A stretch of 64,000 nt of DNA. Source: Agelas oroides (Eukaryota > Porifera > Demospongiae > Agelasida > Agelasidae). This document shows positions 1-11,614 of this stretch, one piece after another. Where the stretch lies: NCBI GenBank assembly GCA_949130485.1, contig OX422202.1, positions 5,810,293-5,874,292 of the forward strand, read 5' to 3'. The position numbers and the translations under genes were made by a program. How positions within the stretch are numbered: the stretch's first letter is position 1; every line of letters starts with the position of its first letter. The notes beneath the pieces are model-generated. The model did no database searches. It saw only the letters and a program-made list of their open reading frames with translations, and had not been told where the DNA came from.

Positions 1-3000
1 TAGCAGCACATGCGGCAATCTAACCTTGACTTCCAATAAATTCTGAGGTGAAACTGTATGTAAACCTCACCCAGCTAGAGTCCAAGCCATTTAGAGTCTA
101 GTATTATAGCTATGATTTATACATTCTCCCATAGCTGCTGGTAAACTTGCACATTGTTGCCATCACAATGGAGCATTGACAGCACTAGTTCTCAGTATAG
201 GTATGAAGAGGGGGAGTTAGATAATCAATGTACAGAAAATTTCTTAGCCCCCAGGCAAAGCTGACATTCAAACCCAGTTAACACTTCTAAATCTGAATCA
301 GATAACAGCTGCCCAGCAGAGGAGTGGAAGATGACCTGAAGTAGCACATTGTCTAGGAATCCTTTCATGATTGTTTCTTCTGTAACAACTAACACTTACA
401 GCTCATTGTCATCTTGTGAAGCATGTAATTTGGCGTATAGACTATGAACTGTCAACTCATTGTTACTTGGAGGCATGAATTGTTCCCATTTAACAATATC
501 TATACATTTCGTGTACTACAGTATTCTTACATTCCATTGTTCCCCTCAAAGGTGAAGTTAGCTCCTTGAGAGAGTAGCAGTTGACCAAGGGATGTAAGAT
601 ACAAGGCTCCTCCATTTATTCCTGCCCCATCATTAGCCACAAAGTGCATACCTCCAGACACTTTAACCAGAGCCCCTACGTTCTGGTGTAATAAGAGAGT
701 TACTGCTACCTACAAACACTTAACATTGGTGAAGACAGTCCTAGTATACATAAAGGCGTGGCATGTGTATAGAGTAAAATTCATACTTGAGAATACAAAC
801 CTAGCTATACTCCTACACTCTGTCTAACATATTATCAGAGCTGATTGCCATACATACCACAAAAGTGCGTCCTCTGTTTTCTTCAAATGTGTTGGAGCCT
901 CTGAAACTCAAGGGTAAGTAGGCAGTGCTCACTGCTCCGCCGTCATTTCCATTGTTGGCAATGAATGTGCTATGAGTGCAAGGAATATATACACATAATT
1001 GGAGAACAACTCATGCATAGTCTCGTACATACACAAGTAGTTTGTACACCACCTAAATAATTTGATGGCATTCTGGAAGGTTAACAAGTTCTTTTTTAAA
1101 CTGGCAACTAACATGTAGGGGATACCATGTAGTATATCCCTCCATGGGAGTGGCAGTTTTACACATTATTATCAGACACAGCCTGACACCAATATGTAAG
1201 ACCACTTTCACAAGGGGAGATATATAACCATTAAGTCACTCCAAGTTGGCTTGTCCTTCTCCCGCATCCTTCCGGACCATTCCAATTTATGAGCATCCCT
1301 GTGTAATGTGCATGTGCAGAAGCTGTGGATGCTGGAGTCCAAAGCTCCATGGTTGACTTAAGTGCAGCTAAGAGATAATTATATCTTGTATTTCCAGCCT
1401 TGACTGTACCTACGTACCTCGACACGTTTATACGAAGACAAAAGTAGTGTCATTTTAGGTAAACTGTAGGATGTTTTCTTACACAGTGATGTGTTTGTTC
1501 TATTGTGAAATACGTACATTAATTTTGATTGCTACTTGTGTTGCTGATGTACCACCCACATGCATATAGCAGTAAAATCCTAGGACCAGAAACAGAAGTA
1601 CAGCTTGGAATGGCCTTACCTAAACAACACCACTCTAGAAAAGAGATGTGAGCAATGTTCTTATATTTTGCTAAGAAATGTGCTATTAAAAGTACTAATG
1701 GTGATCAGCCCAAACATCGGCAATATTTGTACTAGTCTTGTCCCCTCTCACATGGGATGGTGAACCAAGTCGAATTTCTTGTGCACTTGTGACAGTGTAA
1801 CATAGCAACATTCCAAACATTTTATGCCAAACCTGATTAAAAAAGGTACGGACTGTTGCAAGGGAAGTGTCCCACATATAATTAACGATATCTCAATCTC
1901 TTAACCACTTTGAAAATAGGCCCCCAAAATTCGACTTCGTTCAACTGTCTGTTTCTTGCCAGGAGGCATGCATGGGCTGGGCATGAGACTAATTTGGTAC
2001 ATGCTCACATTCTAAGTCACAATACCAGTTAGGCTCCATTCATGTGGAACTTCATTTTCCCTCAAAGATTAGTTGCAGTAGATCAACAATATTGCTTTGT
2101 AACAAGGAAACAGAGTGAGCTAGCTAGTTGATAGCCTGGTACCCAGGCAGGCAGGTACGAGGCTAGCTAGTTTACTTCTCACCAGTTTTCAATTTCGAAA
2201 GGCGTAACCCCTTCTGAGTTAAACTTGTTGAACACAAGCACAGGAGATATCAGTCCAATGGCAGCACCAAAGTGTTCTGCAATGTTTCCAATGAATGTGC
2301 AGTTCTCAAAGTGGGCAAAGTTACTCAGTTGACCATCAGAGCGAAGAGGACCTGCACAATGACAATAAATATTACGGCTCCAGGTTCACAGTGTAAACTT
2401 GATACTTGACTGCATATTAAGCACAAGTAACAAATTGCCATGCATGCTAAATTCTTCTTACGTAAGTTACCTGGTACAAAGACGTACACACCACCTCCGC
2501 GTCCTGCGTGATTTTCAATAAACTCCGAGTTGTAGACAAAGAGAGAGTTGACAGCATCAAGTGTGGCACCTTGTACATACCCAACTTCCAACCCGCCTGC
2601 AGCTAGGGGGGTCCAGTTACGCACCAGTTTGACTCTGTTAACAACCACAGTATGGTTTGAATGGCCATTGTATCCAACATACAACCCTCCACCATAGGAT
2701 CTAGCAAAGTTATCTTCAAAAAAACAATCTTCTACTGTTGCATTCAGTGAGTAGACTGGATTTATGGTGAAAGCACATCCTCCACCCCGCCCTGTAAAGA
2801 AGAATTGTTGAAATAGCTGAGAGGTGCTATGTATGTTGGCCAGTGGGTCACTGCTATTGTTACGAAACACACAGTGTGACACGATAGTATATGGCCCAGG
2901 CAGGGTTCGCTCTTGATGATAGCCAATGGAAAGGCCACCTGCATGCCCTCTGTATGGTTGGAGCTTGGTCACAGATACAGGACCATTGTGTTCAAAGGTA

Positions 3001-3783
3001 CAGTTTCTCACTGCTACTGTTGGGCAGTTATAGATGTCCACAGCTCCTTGGGAGAAGTACCTACAAAAGTATATGGATAGACAACTATATTCATGTTGTG
3101 CTTCCTGATCTGCAACATAGTCAGCATAGCTAGAAAGAGTAGCCAAGAACTGTACACAGCAGAGACTGCATGTGGTGGTTAGAACATTGCACAGGAGAAA
3201 TGCAGTATTGATTATTACAATGAATTCACTATATTCCGGAAGTGGCCTCATGTAAACAGTGCTATATACAACCAATGAATGCATACCTGAAGCTACTCTC
3301 TTCAATGATCACATTTGTGACATTCTCAAAGCCAACGATTACTGGGCTTGTGTGAAAGTCAATCCTACTTATTACAGCTTGCTCTGTGTCAGTAAACAAG
3401 AGTACATACTGTGGAACCTGGGTGCTGTTAGTGGCATCAGTTAGGTTGACTGTAACCGTCACATTCTGTGTTCCCTGAAGCACTAAGCTTTGTTGAATAT
3501 GGAACAGTTCTGTTAGTACATGAACACCGGGTTGCAACGTCACTTTAATACATCCTCCGCTTGCATGCTTGGTCGTATGGAGTGAAATACTACGCAGGAC
3601 ATCCTTTAGATCGTCGCAGGTTTGGTCGACCAAGCTCTGGGTGAGCGTGCTACAGTCCACCCCCAGCTCTCTGTCTACGGTAACAACACTCTGGCACTGC
3701 CCAGACACAGCTACTACACTGATGAAGAGTATTAGTATTAGTCTAAGGATGACGACTGACAGCACAAGTTTGTAGTTCCACAT
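1..3783 (-). CDS. Beta-helix multi-pass membrane protein, 5' half (gene A, partial)
   Basis: Five exons are readable on the minus strand: 3783-3287, 3060-2471, 2351-2183, 969-858 and 682-531. The rest lies left of the window. Every junction is GT-AG, and the phases equal those of gene C at 29,952; exon lengths match except exon 2, which is 3 nt shorter. The start at 3783 is the Met shared with gene C (MWNYKLVL); an in-frame Met 6 codons upstream (3801) is possible. The protein opens with a signal peptide, then has many potential N-glycosylation sites and repeated F-x-x-N and GGG/GGA motifs (for example FEDNFARSYGGG). These are typical of right-handed parallel beta-helix (pectin-lyase-like, Pmp-like) ectodomains. 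From gene C, the missing part should hold a Cys-rich collar and a multi-pass membrane domain. Intron 3 is about 1.2 kb here against 0.33 kb in gene C. Family function is unknown; an extracellular recognition role is inference. Confidence 0.8.
970..2182 (-). other. Long intron 3 of gene A
   Basis: This 1.2-kb intron corresponds to a 334-bp intron in gene C, so about 0.9 kb has been gained here or lost there. No coding exon was found inside. Near 2132-2165 sits a very short inverted repeat with ends like those of the abundant TAGCCTCGTTCCCAGG MITE family described elsewhere in the window. The rest is AT-rich unique-looking sequence. Confidence 0.5.
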
Positions 3784-3801
3784 TTTGATTACTAGTAGCA
3801 T

Positions 3802-4259
3802 ACGCGGTCACGCGCCGATGACGGCACCCCAAAAGTGCTTTGGGGGGCTGTCCCATGCAGCATGCCAAACAGGCTAATTAATGTTCAAGGCTTTGTGGTT
3901 GCTACCGGAGCCAGCAAAATCATTCACGGTTAGAAACAGGACGCAATGGCTACTTTCATTATCTTTATCTTTATGTAATGTCTTGCTCAATCCTCAATAC
4001 ACATGCATATATACACTGGTATGCTGTTACTTGTGTTATTCCCTAGTGCTGCAGTACAGTTAATTAGAGCTGTGAGAGCCGGAAAGCTACAATGTATCTG
4101 TACATTATGTACATCTACATAGACCCATTCTACTGAATTGCCATGCATTCAGTTACCTTAATGCTTACCAAGCATATAGTACTTGGTAGATGGTTGTGAA
4201 TGCTGAGAAACACTTTGCAACTGTGGCAGAGAAAGTTAGTTAAGTGAGGTCAATGATTT
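3802..4259. other. Intergenic region between gene A and the lectin pseudogene
   Basis: About 450 bp upstream of gene A. Homology to the region upstream of gene C stops roughly 15 bp before the ATG, so the two duplicates do not share a promoter by sequence. No conserved promoter element could be assigned. Confidence 0.4.
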
Positions 4260-5150
4260 ATGACTCAGGAGGAGTTCAATAGTATACTGGAGAAAGTTGT
4301 GAATGCTGCCATATGGAGGCATCTCGGTACTTCTGTGGAGGAATCTATCGAGACATACATCACTACTTCTAACATTTCAAACTTTAGAAAAGCTAGTTTT
4401 CTCTATCATGACTCAGCTCCGCCTTCTGCATCTTCCTGGAAGTAACCCGCAGCCACACTGCTACCTCCTACAAAGAGATAAAGAATCTTAACCCCACTGC
4501 TCCCTCTGGCCACTACTGGCTCAGGGGCACAGGTGACTCCTCTGTTTACATGTACTGTGAAATGAGCAGGTCCTGTGGGGGTATCACAGGAGGCTGGATG
4601 CTAGCGGCTAAAATCAACATGACCAACAGCAACCACACGTGGCCCAAAGGACTGAAACTACTTAGAACTCCAAAGAGACTGTGCGATGGAGGTGGATGTT
4701 CCTCTGCAAACTTCATGGAATATGATACACACACGTGTGTGGCAAGATTATTGTGTGGCTACCAGCAGAGGTCACCAGATGCATTTTGTTCATACTACTA
4801 TAATCATCATCTCACAATTTACGACCAGTACGTGGATGGTATTAGCCTCACACATGGACATTAATAGTCCCCGGAAACACATCTGGACATTTCTTCATGA
4901 GGTCATCACTTCTTGTCATCAGAATCTGTCCTTGCACCAATGTCTATAACCCAGTGTCCGTCTCCATCCCACCCTATGTGGGGAATGACTACTTCTGTGA
5001 TACAGCCAATGAAAGTCGATTCCAGTTCAAGTTCTACCCTTATGATCCTCTGTGGGATGGGCAGGGCTGTGGTTGATTTAACACCTGCTGTTCTTTTAAC
5101 AACCCTCCATAGTTCATGAAAAAGCTGCCCTCCTCAATTAGTGATGATAT
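4260..5150 (+). pseudogene. Broken fibrinogen-like/lectin-type domain gene
   Basis: Reading across frames gives the landmarks of a secreted fibrinogen-related domain common in sponges and cnidarians. In order they are NPTAPSGHYWLRG, MYCEMSRSCGGITGGW and AAKINMTNSNHTWPKGL (4490-4660), SPDAF and YVDGISLTHG (about 4780-4860), SPRKHIWTF (4866-4895), then CPCTNVYNP, VGNDYFCDT and DPLWDGQGCG (4930-5070). These blocks lie in at least three reading frames with in-frame stops and no plausible splice sites between them, so the copy looks dead. A short upstream ORF from 4260 (MTQEEFNSILEKVV) may be its N-terminal coiled segment. Family recognition is from memory of the motif order. A rapidly decaying host gene is the best reading; multiple sequencing errors are less likely. 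Confidence 0.65.
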
Positions 5151-5391
5151 TGAGATAGTAGGTACTGGGATGGGTCATCTAACGTGAACGCCTAGGGTAG
5201 ATAGTTCTAATACTATTATGTCAATTAGCACAATAACGCACAATGCAGCATAATTTAGTTTCCAGTTTGCCACAACAAACATCATTTTGCAAGTATGCAC
5301 ACGATTAGAACAATTATATCACACACATAAGTTTAAGAGAAAACTAATTGTAATACTATTGCCTTTTGAAGCTATCTATATAAGAGCAGTT
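5151..5391. other. Short intergenic region 3' of gene B
   Basis: AT-rich sequence between the lectin pseudogene and the stop codon of gene B. It should contain the 3' UTR of gene B. No canonical AATAAA was found close to the stop on the minus strand. Confidence 0.35.
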
Positions 5392-8300
5392 TTAATCTGT
5401 CAGTAGGGGTTCACGAAGTTCATGTAATGCAACAATGGTCTGAGTTGGTTGACTGAACACCTGTAATTGTTGTCCTTGATCAAGTGTTTCATTTTGAATG
5501 TACCTTCTGCAAAGTGTTTTGTTGGGTTTGAACTTCAGATACAAGTGTTGTAGTATTTTCCTCAGCCTCATTTGAAGATGGTAGAATACAATACCAATAA
5601 ACTGGCAAAAGGTTGTTCCTACTGCTGTATACACGAGAGCTGCTTGATTTCCCCCACTTGATCGAATGTACAAAGTTGCAAGTGACAGCACTATCAAGTT
5701 TAAAATAAACGAGTTTTCCCATATAGAGAGATACCATAACTTGTACACGTCCCCCAGCACAGTTCTACTCAGGAGTATTAATGTAGCAGCAATATTTGTG
5801 ACTACAAGACCATTGTTTGGATCCTGTGAAATGGCAAAAGTGAGCAGCAAGATTACGCGAATGAAGAGTAAAGTTCCAACTTGGTACCAATGTTTGTCCT
5901 GATAAGGACCAAAGTATGCATCAAAGAAGGGTTTCATTCTTGTGATCCATTTCAGGAACCTGTAGTTTGAATATTTCTGCAGGTATTGTTTGAAGAGGAG
6001 GACTCCTGTGTATGGTAGCAATATGAAAATGAGAAATGCTATAGCTACAATGAAGAGTGGAATATGTGAGGAACTTAGGTATGGTATATTACCATCATAA
6101 GACCACACTGTTCTCTCAGAGCCATCAGGATTGTACAGGAATGTGAATGTGAGTGTTGTAATGATGGTGCGAAGGAGCTTGGCATAAGATAGTAGGAACA
6201 AGGTGGCAAGTACAGGAACTGAATTGTTTCCAAAAATCTTCGCTGTCAATGAACTATAGTAGGAGACGACAATTATGGTGGCAGAAATGATCCAAATATA
6301 GACCGGGAATACAAACTGCAGCCATGTTTTCCAGTAGCCATTCAAACCATTGAAGAAACATGTCTCAATGCCTAGGTCAAGGTTTAGCCAAGAGATAAAA
6401 ACTGTAAGCATGTTGGTATCGCCAGGAGGGAAGAAGACTGCTTCATTAGCTTTAACAATGTTTGCATAAAAGATGAGTCCATTAATGGTTCCCTGGGAGA
6501 CAGTTAGGTTCAGACATTTCAGAAATAACACAAGTGCAAAGCCAGCAATTGCAAAAGGCACAAAAAGTATGAGATGCATGTTAGAGCAGTAGGAACATTG
6601 GGAGCTCCCAAGCATAAGACTAAGCCCTTTCTGGCAGCCACCACATAGAATACCAACATGGTTGAAGGCACATTGATCATCTGAATTCTCCAAGTTGACG
6701 TTCATTTCTTCATGTTTGCAGTAGTCAAATGGACAGTATTTGTGAATGATAACTCCATTAGTTTTGTTGCCAACAAAGCTTGCATTTATCCACATGAATC
6801 TACTACGATGAACTGTTTGATCACTAATATTACATAAAATGTTATGTTCATCCAAATGCACATGACACACACATCTGTGCTGTGACTTGTGTAGCATGAA
6901 TCCAAGTGGGCAAGAGAGAAGTGTGATGTTGACATAAACTGGATATTTCAAGAGATCCCTGGATGGATAGCCATCTATTTTGTACTCACTAACCAATGAA
7001 TCTACTTCATCTTTTGAACCATAATATAGGGTAGTAATGTCCTTAGCAGTGAGTACCATAACTTCCTCCTCATTTTTGGACAGTACAGTGTATTGAAGAT
7101 TTTTGCATCTCTCAAGCCGCATAATCCTCTGAAAGTGTTGTAGCTCTTCAAGTCTTGGTGCCGTTATGTCCTTTCCAAGGGGAAAAAATTTACTGTACAC
7201 TGCACCTGTTACAGTTCCAAAATTCTCACCTACCACCACTGTGGATATATTGAAGGTTTCACCAGGATATTTAGTCACATTCAAGAACGCATCTGTACAT
7301 TCTGGTCTTCCATTTTTACATATACATGCTCGCATTGGGTCAGAAGATACTGAAGAAAAAGAACCTTTTCCATCCGAATTGAAGTGTAACTGTATACCTT
7401 TAGTAACCGGTGTAATACCTTCTATCATGCTCAAAACTGAAAGCTGTTGAAAACCACAGGCATAGCTATTTTCCCCATAAATTACATCACCTCCATCCTT
7501 GCCTGTATTATTGGTGAAATTCAAAACAATATTCACAGGATCAATGTCATAAAACATGAACGAACACCTGTCAATCATGTCATTGACACTTAAAGCCCCA
7601 AACAGTGGATAGCTATTGTATACAAAGATTGCACCACCTGTACCAAAAGCATAGTTGTTCAGAAACAAAGTTTCAGTGTTGTTATTAATAATCAGGTGGC
7701 TGTTTTCTAGGAGTGCTACTGCTCCTCCTTCACTCGCACTATTGTTGACAAAACTGTTGGTTCCATTCAAAGAGAAAGTGCTCATATATGCACGAACTGA
7801 AGTACCCCTGCTTTCATAAAATTTACAATCTATGAAAATCACATTTCTTGCTTTATAAAGTACTACAATAGCTGGTGTTTTTCCCACAGCATGATTTTTA
7901 TTTCCAAGAAAGGAAACATTTTTGACTATAATTGCTGGGTCTCGTTCCACTCTTTCTCCCATATATATTGTCAATCCGGCTCCAGTATCATCTTTTCTTA
8001 CTACATTATTTTTTATGATGGAGTTTTCTATGATGATGTGTATCCATGAATTTCTTGAAGCTAAATACAACTCAAAATAGAGCCCGCAAATTGTGTTACC
8101 TGTCACCAAACAGTTTGTGATGTCTATCACCGCTACAGTTTGAATGGAAATGAAATGAAGTCCTTCCTCAGTTGATGTAAGAATGGTGTCTGAGACTTTA
8201 ACAAAAAGTCCTTTGATGTTTTCTGCTGATATATATAAAGCGGCTCCTTCCTCAACACCTGCCTTGAGAGATGATTTGTTGATTACCAAATGGTTGTTGT

Positions 8301-8850
8301 TCGCATTCTGCTGTTTAGATGCATATTCGACTTGTATAGCAAAAGTGAAAGAATTGTACACCACCATGTGATTGAGGCAGATGTTGTGCACATTATAAAA
8401 GCACAGAGTTCCCAAACATGTAATGCTGAATGAATGTGTAAAGAAAGTAAGTGGTACACCACAATCGTGAAAACCTAGCCCATCTACTGTTACATTTAAA
8501 ACGTTATTGAACTGGAAGTTGGCCACCCTGGTGCAGTGAATATTCACACTAAGGTTTCGTATGCTGGTAGCTGGGTGAAATGAGATGAATTGTACACTGT
8601 TGCTGTTGTGTATGTGAAGTGACTGGTTCATGCTATGGTTGCCCGGCAGGAATACAACAGCTACATTAGACCATGTGTAATGGTCTCCATTGCTGAGATA
8701 GTGGTCAAAGATGTGGCAGGGTTCACCCGGGCAAGATACGACAGTAGACTCCTTGGGTTTGACATAGTATTCAGTGATTCCGTGGACAACAGAGGGAAAG
8801 ATGTATACCACTGTTATCATCAACAACGGGATCTTGGTCATGTAGCTCAT
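5392..8850 (-). CDS. Intronless beta-helix/multi-pass membrane protein (gene B)
   Basis: A single uninterrupted ORF of 1,152 residues. Residues 1-24 are a signal peptide ending near VVHG. Residues about 25-480 contain beta-helix-like repeats with F-x-x-N and GGA motifs (GGAVALLENS near 375, GGAIFVYNS near 405) and many N-x-S/T sites. A YPGETF motif near 531 and a Cys-rich collar (CGGCQKG near 734, then CSYC) precede a hydrophobic domain from about 752 to 1095 with roughly eight or nine membrane segments. A loop motif WSYDGN...HIPLF near 915-930 corresponds to RWYISGS...HAPLG of gene C. The C-terminal 55-60 residues look cytosolic. It has the same architecture as gene C, which has 20 introns, so B may be a retrocopy or belong to an old intronless branch. 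It resembles no receptor class I can name; annotation elsewhere is likely 'uncharacterized'. ORF confidence is very high, function unknown. Confidence 0.93.
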   Translation of the reverse strand: MSYMTKIPLLMITVVYIFPSVVHGITEYYVKPKESTVVSCPGEPCHIFDHYLSNGDHYTWSNVAVVFLPGNHSMNQSLHIHNSNSVQFISFHPATSIRNLSVNIHCTRVANFQFNNVLNVTVDGLGFHDCGVPLTFFTHSFSITCLGTLCFYNVHNICLNHMVVYNSFTFAIQVEYASKQQNANNNHLVINKSSLKAGVEEGAALYISAENIKGLFVKVSDTILTSTEEGLHFISIQTVAVIDITNCLVTGNTICGLYFELYLASRNSWIHIIIENSIIKNNVVRKDDTGAGLTIYMGERVERDPAIIVKNVSFLGNKNHAVGKTPAIVVLYKARNVIFIDCKFYESRGTSVRAYMSTFSLNGTNSFVNNSASEGGAVALLENSHLIINNNTETLFLNNYAFGTGGAIFVYNSYPLFGALSVNDMIDRCSFMFYDIDPVNIVLNFTNNTGKDGGDVIYGENSYACGFQQLSVLSMIEGITPVTKGIQLHFNSDGKGSFSSVSSDPMRACICKNGRPECTDAFLNVTKYPGETFNISTVVVGENFGTVTGAVYSKFFPLGKDITAPRLEELQHFQRIMRLERCKNLQYTVLSKNEEEVMVLTAKDITTLYYGSKDEVDSLVSEYKIDGYPSRDLLKYPVYVNITLLSCPLGFMLHKSQHRCVCHVHLDEHNILCNISDQTVHRSRFMWINASFVGNKTNGVIIHKYCPFDYCKHEEMNVNLENSDDQCAFNHVGILCGGCQKGLSLMLGSSQCSYCSNMHLILFVPFAIAGFALVLFLKCLNLTVSQGTINGLIFYANIVKANEAVFFPPGDTNMLTVFISWLNLDLGIETCFFNGLNGYWKTWLQFVFPVYIWIISATIIVVSYYSSLTAKIFGNNSVPVLATLFLLSYAKLLRTIITTLTFTFLYNPDGSERTVWSYDGNIPYLSSSHIPLFIVAIAFLIFILLPYTGVLLFKQYLQKYSNYRFLKWITRMKPFFDAYFGPYQDKHWYQVGTLLFIRVILLLTFAISQDPNNGLVVTNIAATLILLSRTVLGDVYKLWYLSIWENSFILNLIVLSLATLYIRSSGGNQAALVYTAVGTTFCQFIGIVFYHLQMRLRKILQHLYLKFKPNKTLCRRYIQNETLDQGQQLQVFSQPTQTIVALHELREPLLTD

Positions 8851-9699
8851 ATTGCAGTGTGATACTGTACCTAGTGGTCAGAGAATATATGAACACTTAA
8901 AACTGCCAGTCTAATTGTGTGAGCTTCCCTGACTAAATTGTATGCCATAAAAATTACCATGAGGTTTAAACAGACAGTTACAACAAGTACATTTGCATAC
9001 ATTCATAGCCAGTAGCTCACGTACCTTACTATATGCTTGCTGCAATGGTGGATGTTGTACAAAAGTGGATGTGCTGAGGAAGGGTGTTTTTTTTTTTAAC
9101 TCTTGATACTGAAAAACTTTTCAGGAAAGTTGACAAACCATGTTTTGGGAAAGTTAAAATGTGGAAAACATTAATTGTTATGTACTTGTCTCTTATCAGG
9201 TTTTGAAACTACTTTGAAATAGTAAGTTGACAATCATGTTTTTATAAAAATAAATTGTGAATATATGTTTTTCATTTGTTTCAATTGTGAAGGTGAATGT
9301 ATGATTTTCATTTGTTAATAGTTACCATGTACATATGGTTGCATGGCCTCTTATCAATCAACAAAGTTGGAAGTGGTTACTGAAAAGTCTAGAACACATG
9401 ATGTGTATCTGCAGTACATTGCCAAGTTGAATTTTACAGTTGGTGTTAGAATTGTACCCCTATTTCTAAAATTATTAGTCATGTTGGTGGCAAACTACTC
9501 TACAATCCTGGTGCGGCTCTTGCTTACATGGTGGGCGGGGCTAACGTGTGCAAAATGATCTACCAGCAAATGATGGCAATCTTCCAAAAAGAGATTAGAT
9601 CATGCAAGCCTTCCAGGCAGCTCGTATCACCTTTCCGCGTTGAAAAGTACTTATGTGAGACGGTCATTTCTGGCAGCTTTGTTCAGTTGTTTCAAGTGA

Positions 9700-9850
9700 C
9701 TTCACTGGCTGAAGTAAGTAGCTACAAGTAGGAGATTCTAGTACCATTTTGACCGAAATATATATATGCCTCAGAAGCGATCTCAGAGCACCTAATTTTA
9801 AGAAATTTACCTGGGGGAGCATGCCCCCACACCCCCCTAGCTTTATCAAT
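9700..9850. mobile_element. hAT-like DNA transposon remnant
   Basis: The sequence around 9810-9845 carries a G-run, GCATGCCCCC, then a C-run ending in CTAG. The same terminal signature is seen in the better preserved element at 20,705-21,064. No matching second terminus is visible, so this is only a fragment. Confidence 0.4.
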
Positions 9851-9899
9851 CATCACCATGGCAGTCTAAAATAGCTGGCTCCGGCCCTTCTCTCTGAAC

Positions 9900-10110
9900 G
9901 ATCTGTCACGAAGTAACTCGTCCCCCCGAAGTAGCTGAAGTGTCCAGGGGGTAAGTTACTTGAAGTAAGTTGTCCCCTGGACACTTCATTTGAAAGTAAA
10001 CTGTCCGCCCCGGACACTTGTAAAGTGTCCCACCTTGAAGTGCATTGTCCCCCTTGTGCGGGGACAGCTTCGAAGTAAAGTGTCCAAGGGACGACGCCCT
10101 TGTGAAGTAG
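9900..10110. repeat. Degenerate GAAGTAA / GTCC palindromic repeat
   Basis: A roughly 30-40 bp unit is repeated about six times with variation. Each unit starts GAAGTA or GAAAGTA and carries GTGTCC or its complement GGACAC, often as an inverted pair around a C-run. The alternation of a motif and its complement gives several local hairpins. It is not coding in any frame. Confidence 0.6.
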
Positions 10111-11551
10111 CTTTAACGTAGTATGTTATATACCTCTGATTGTGTGCACATGTATGATAATGTTATGCTAGCCTGCGATTGATTAGTTACCTAAGCCATG
10201 GAATGTTGATGAACGGAGTAGTGGCCACACTCATAATCTGTATTCTTGTGTACATGTAATATGAGCCTGCAGTCATTTACCATTATGTAGACAGGCAACT
10301 AGCAGACAAGAGAGTCTATGTCTCAGACAGCAATTAATATCTTTGTAGCACAGGTTTGAAGAAAATTTTTTTCCACACACTTCTTTTTAAGGGCAGATCC
10401 AAGGGGAGGGATAGAGGGGGCTATAGTCCCTCTAAGAGTCAGTAGACATGACCCATAATGATTTCAGTAGAAAGTATTAGAGATTGCATCTTCTCGATAT
10501 TCAAGTACCATTCTCAGATGCTCTGATCCAAGTTGAAATAGGGCTTTTCTAAGATGACTTTCCGGTGCTTTAGTTGCATGGGGGGACCAAATATCTCAAG
10601 TACTAGTCTTGGGTGCTTTTTCAACTCATCAACATTTGAGTATCCTAATAATAAAAAGAATAAAATAAAGACTCAGATTGGTTAATGTTGACTATGAACA
10701 ATCCTCCTTGATATCATTATAAATTGCAGATTCATTTCCTTATCACGTTTTTCTGGAGATATTAGCATAACTACAAATAATCCATGTCAGTTATCAGAAA
10801 CTTGTGAGGGCGTTTCTACAATTGCATTTTCAAAACTGCAGTGTGATAAAAATCATTTTGATCTTGGAGATGGCAGGTGACCTCACAGACATTCAATCAC
10901 GTGGTTAGTGTGCATGCAGTGGTTAAGGTCTGCAGATTATGGATGGTCAGATTGAGCATATGGTTGCCAAACAGCAACTCTGCAACAGATGTACTACTCA
11001 CAAGTAGAATGTGGCTTCTGCAAATAATTGTAAATGCCATCAAGTGCTACTAACAGTACTTACAATACCTCCCTTATGGTTTAAAAAGTGCATAAATCCC
11101 AATCAAGGCAGAGGACTTCAAGAACATACTGCATGCAGTAATTGCAGTCAGCCCCTAAGGATCCACCTCTGTATGTGTTTCCATCTGTGCACAATTGTGA
11201 CTGGACAGAAGAAGATCAAGCTGCTTTGATCAAAAATGTCTTTTGAGTTAAAGATGTTTGAAGCTGATCAGATTGGCAATCTTCTTCATTACTGTAGCAC
11301 TGGAGTTTCAACCATACTCCCATGAGAATGCTATAAGCCAGAGCAGAGTGGTTGGTAGGGCATTGACCAGGTATATATGGTCCACTTGTAAATGCCAGCA
11401 CCAAGCCACATTAAAGGTGACCTTTGAACTCTTCATCATGCAGCCTCTAATAGCTTATGGCTATATACGAGAGGAGGGAGAACATGGTCACAACTAACTG
11501 ACATTTCAAGGTCAAGAATTGTGGAAAGAATGTATGGACATGATGGGCACT

Positions 11552-11614
11552 ACTGCCAGGCATTTGTCTAATACCTCATGTGCCACATGAGATATTAGAC
11601 AAATGCCTGGCAGT
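11552..11614. repeat. 63-bp near-perfect palindrome
   Basis: Arms of 29 bp (ACTGCCAGGCATTTGTCTAA... and its complement) flank a five-base loop with one mismatch. A second smaller inverted pair, ATGACTCACCT and AGGTGAGTCAT, lies just downstream at 11,629-11,687. No terminator or RNA family was recognised. Confidence 0.75.

Noticed and set aside
9900-10110. Repeat array considered as CRISPR
   Set aside because: Units vary, spacing is irregular, no cas genes, and the DNA is animal.
11552-11614. Palindrome considered as a tRNA or terminator
   Set aside because: No D/T-loop signatures, and animal polymerase II genes do not use such terminators.
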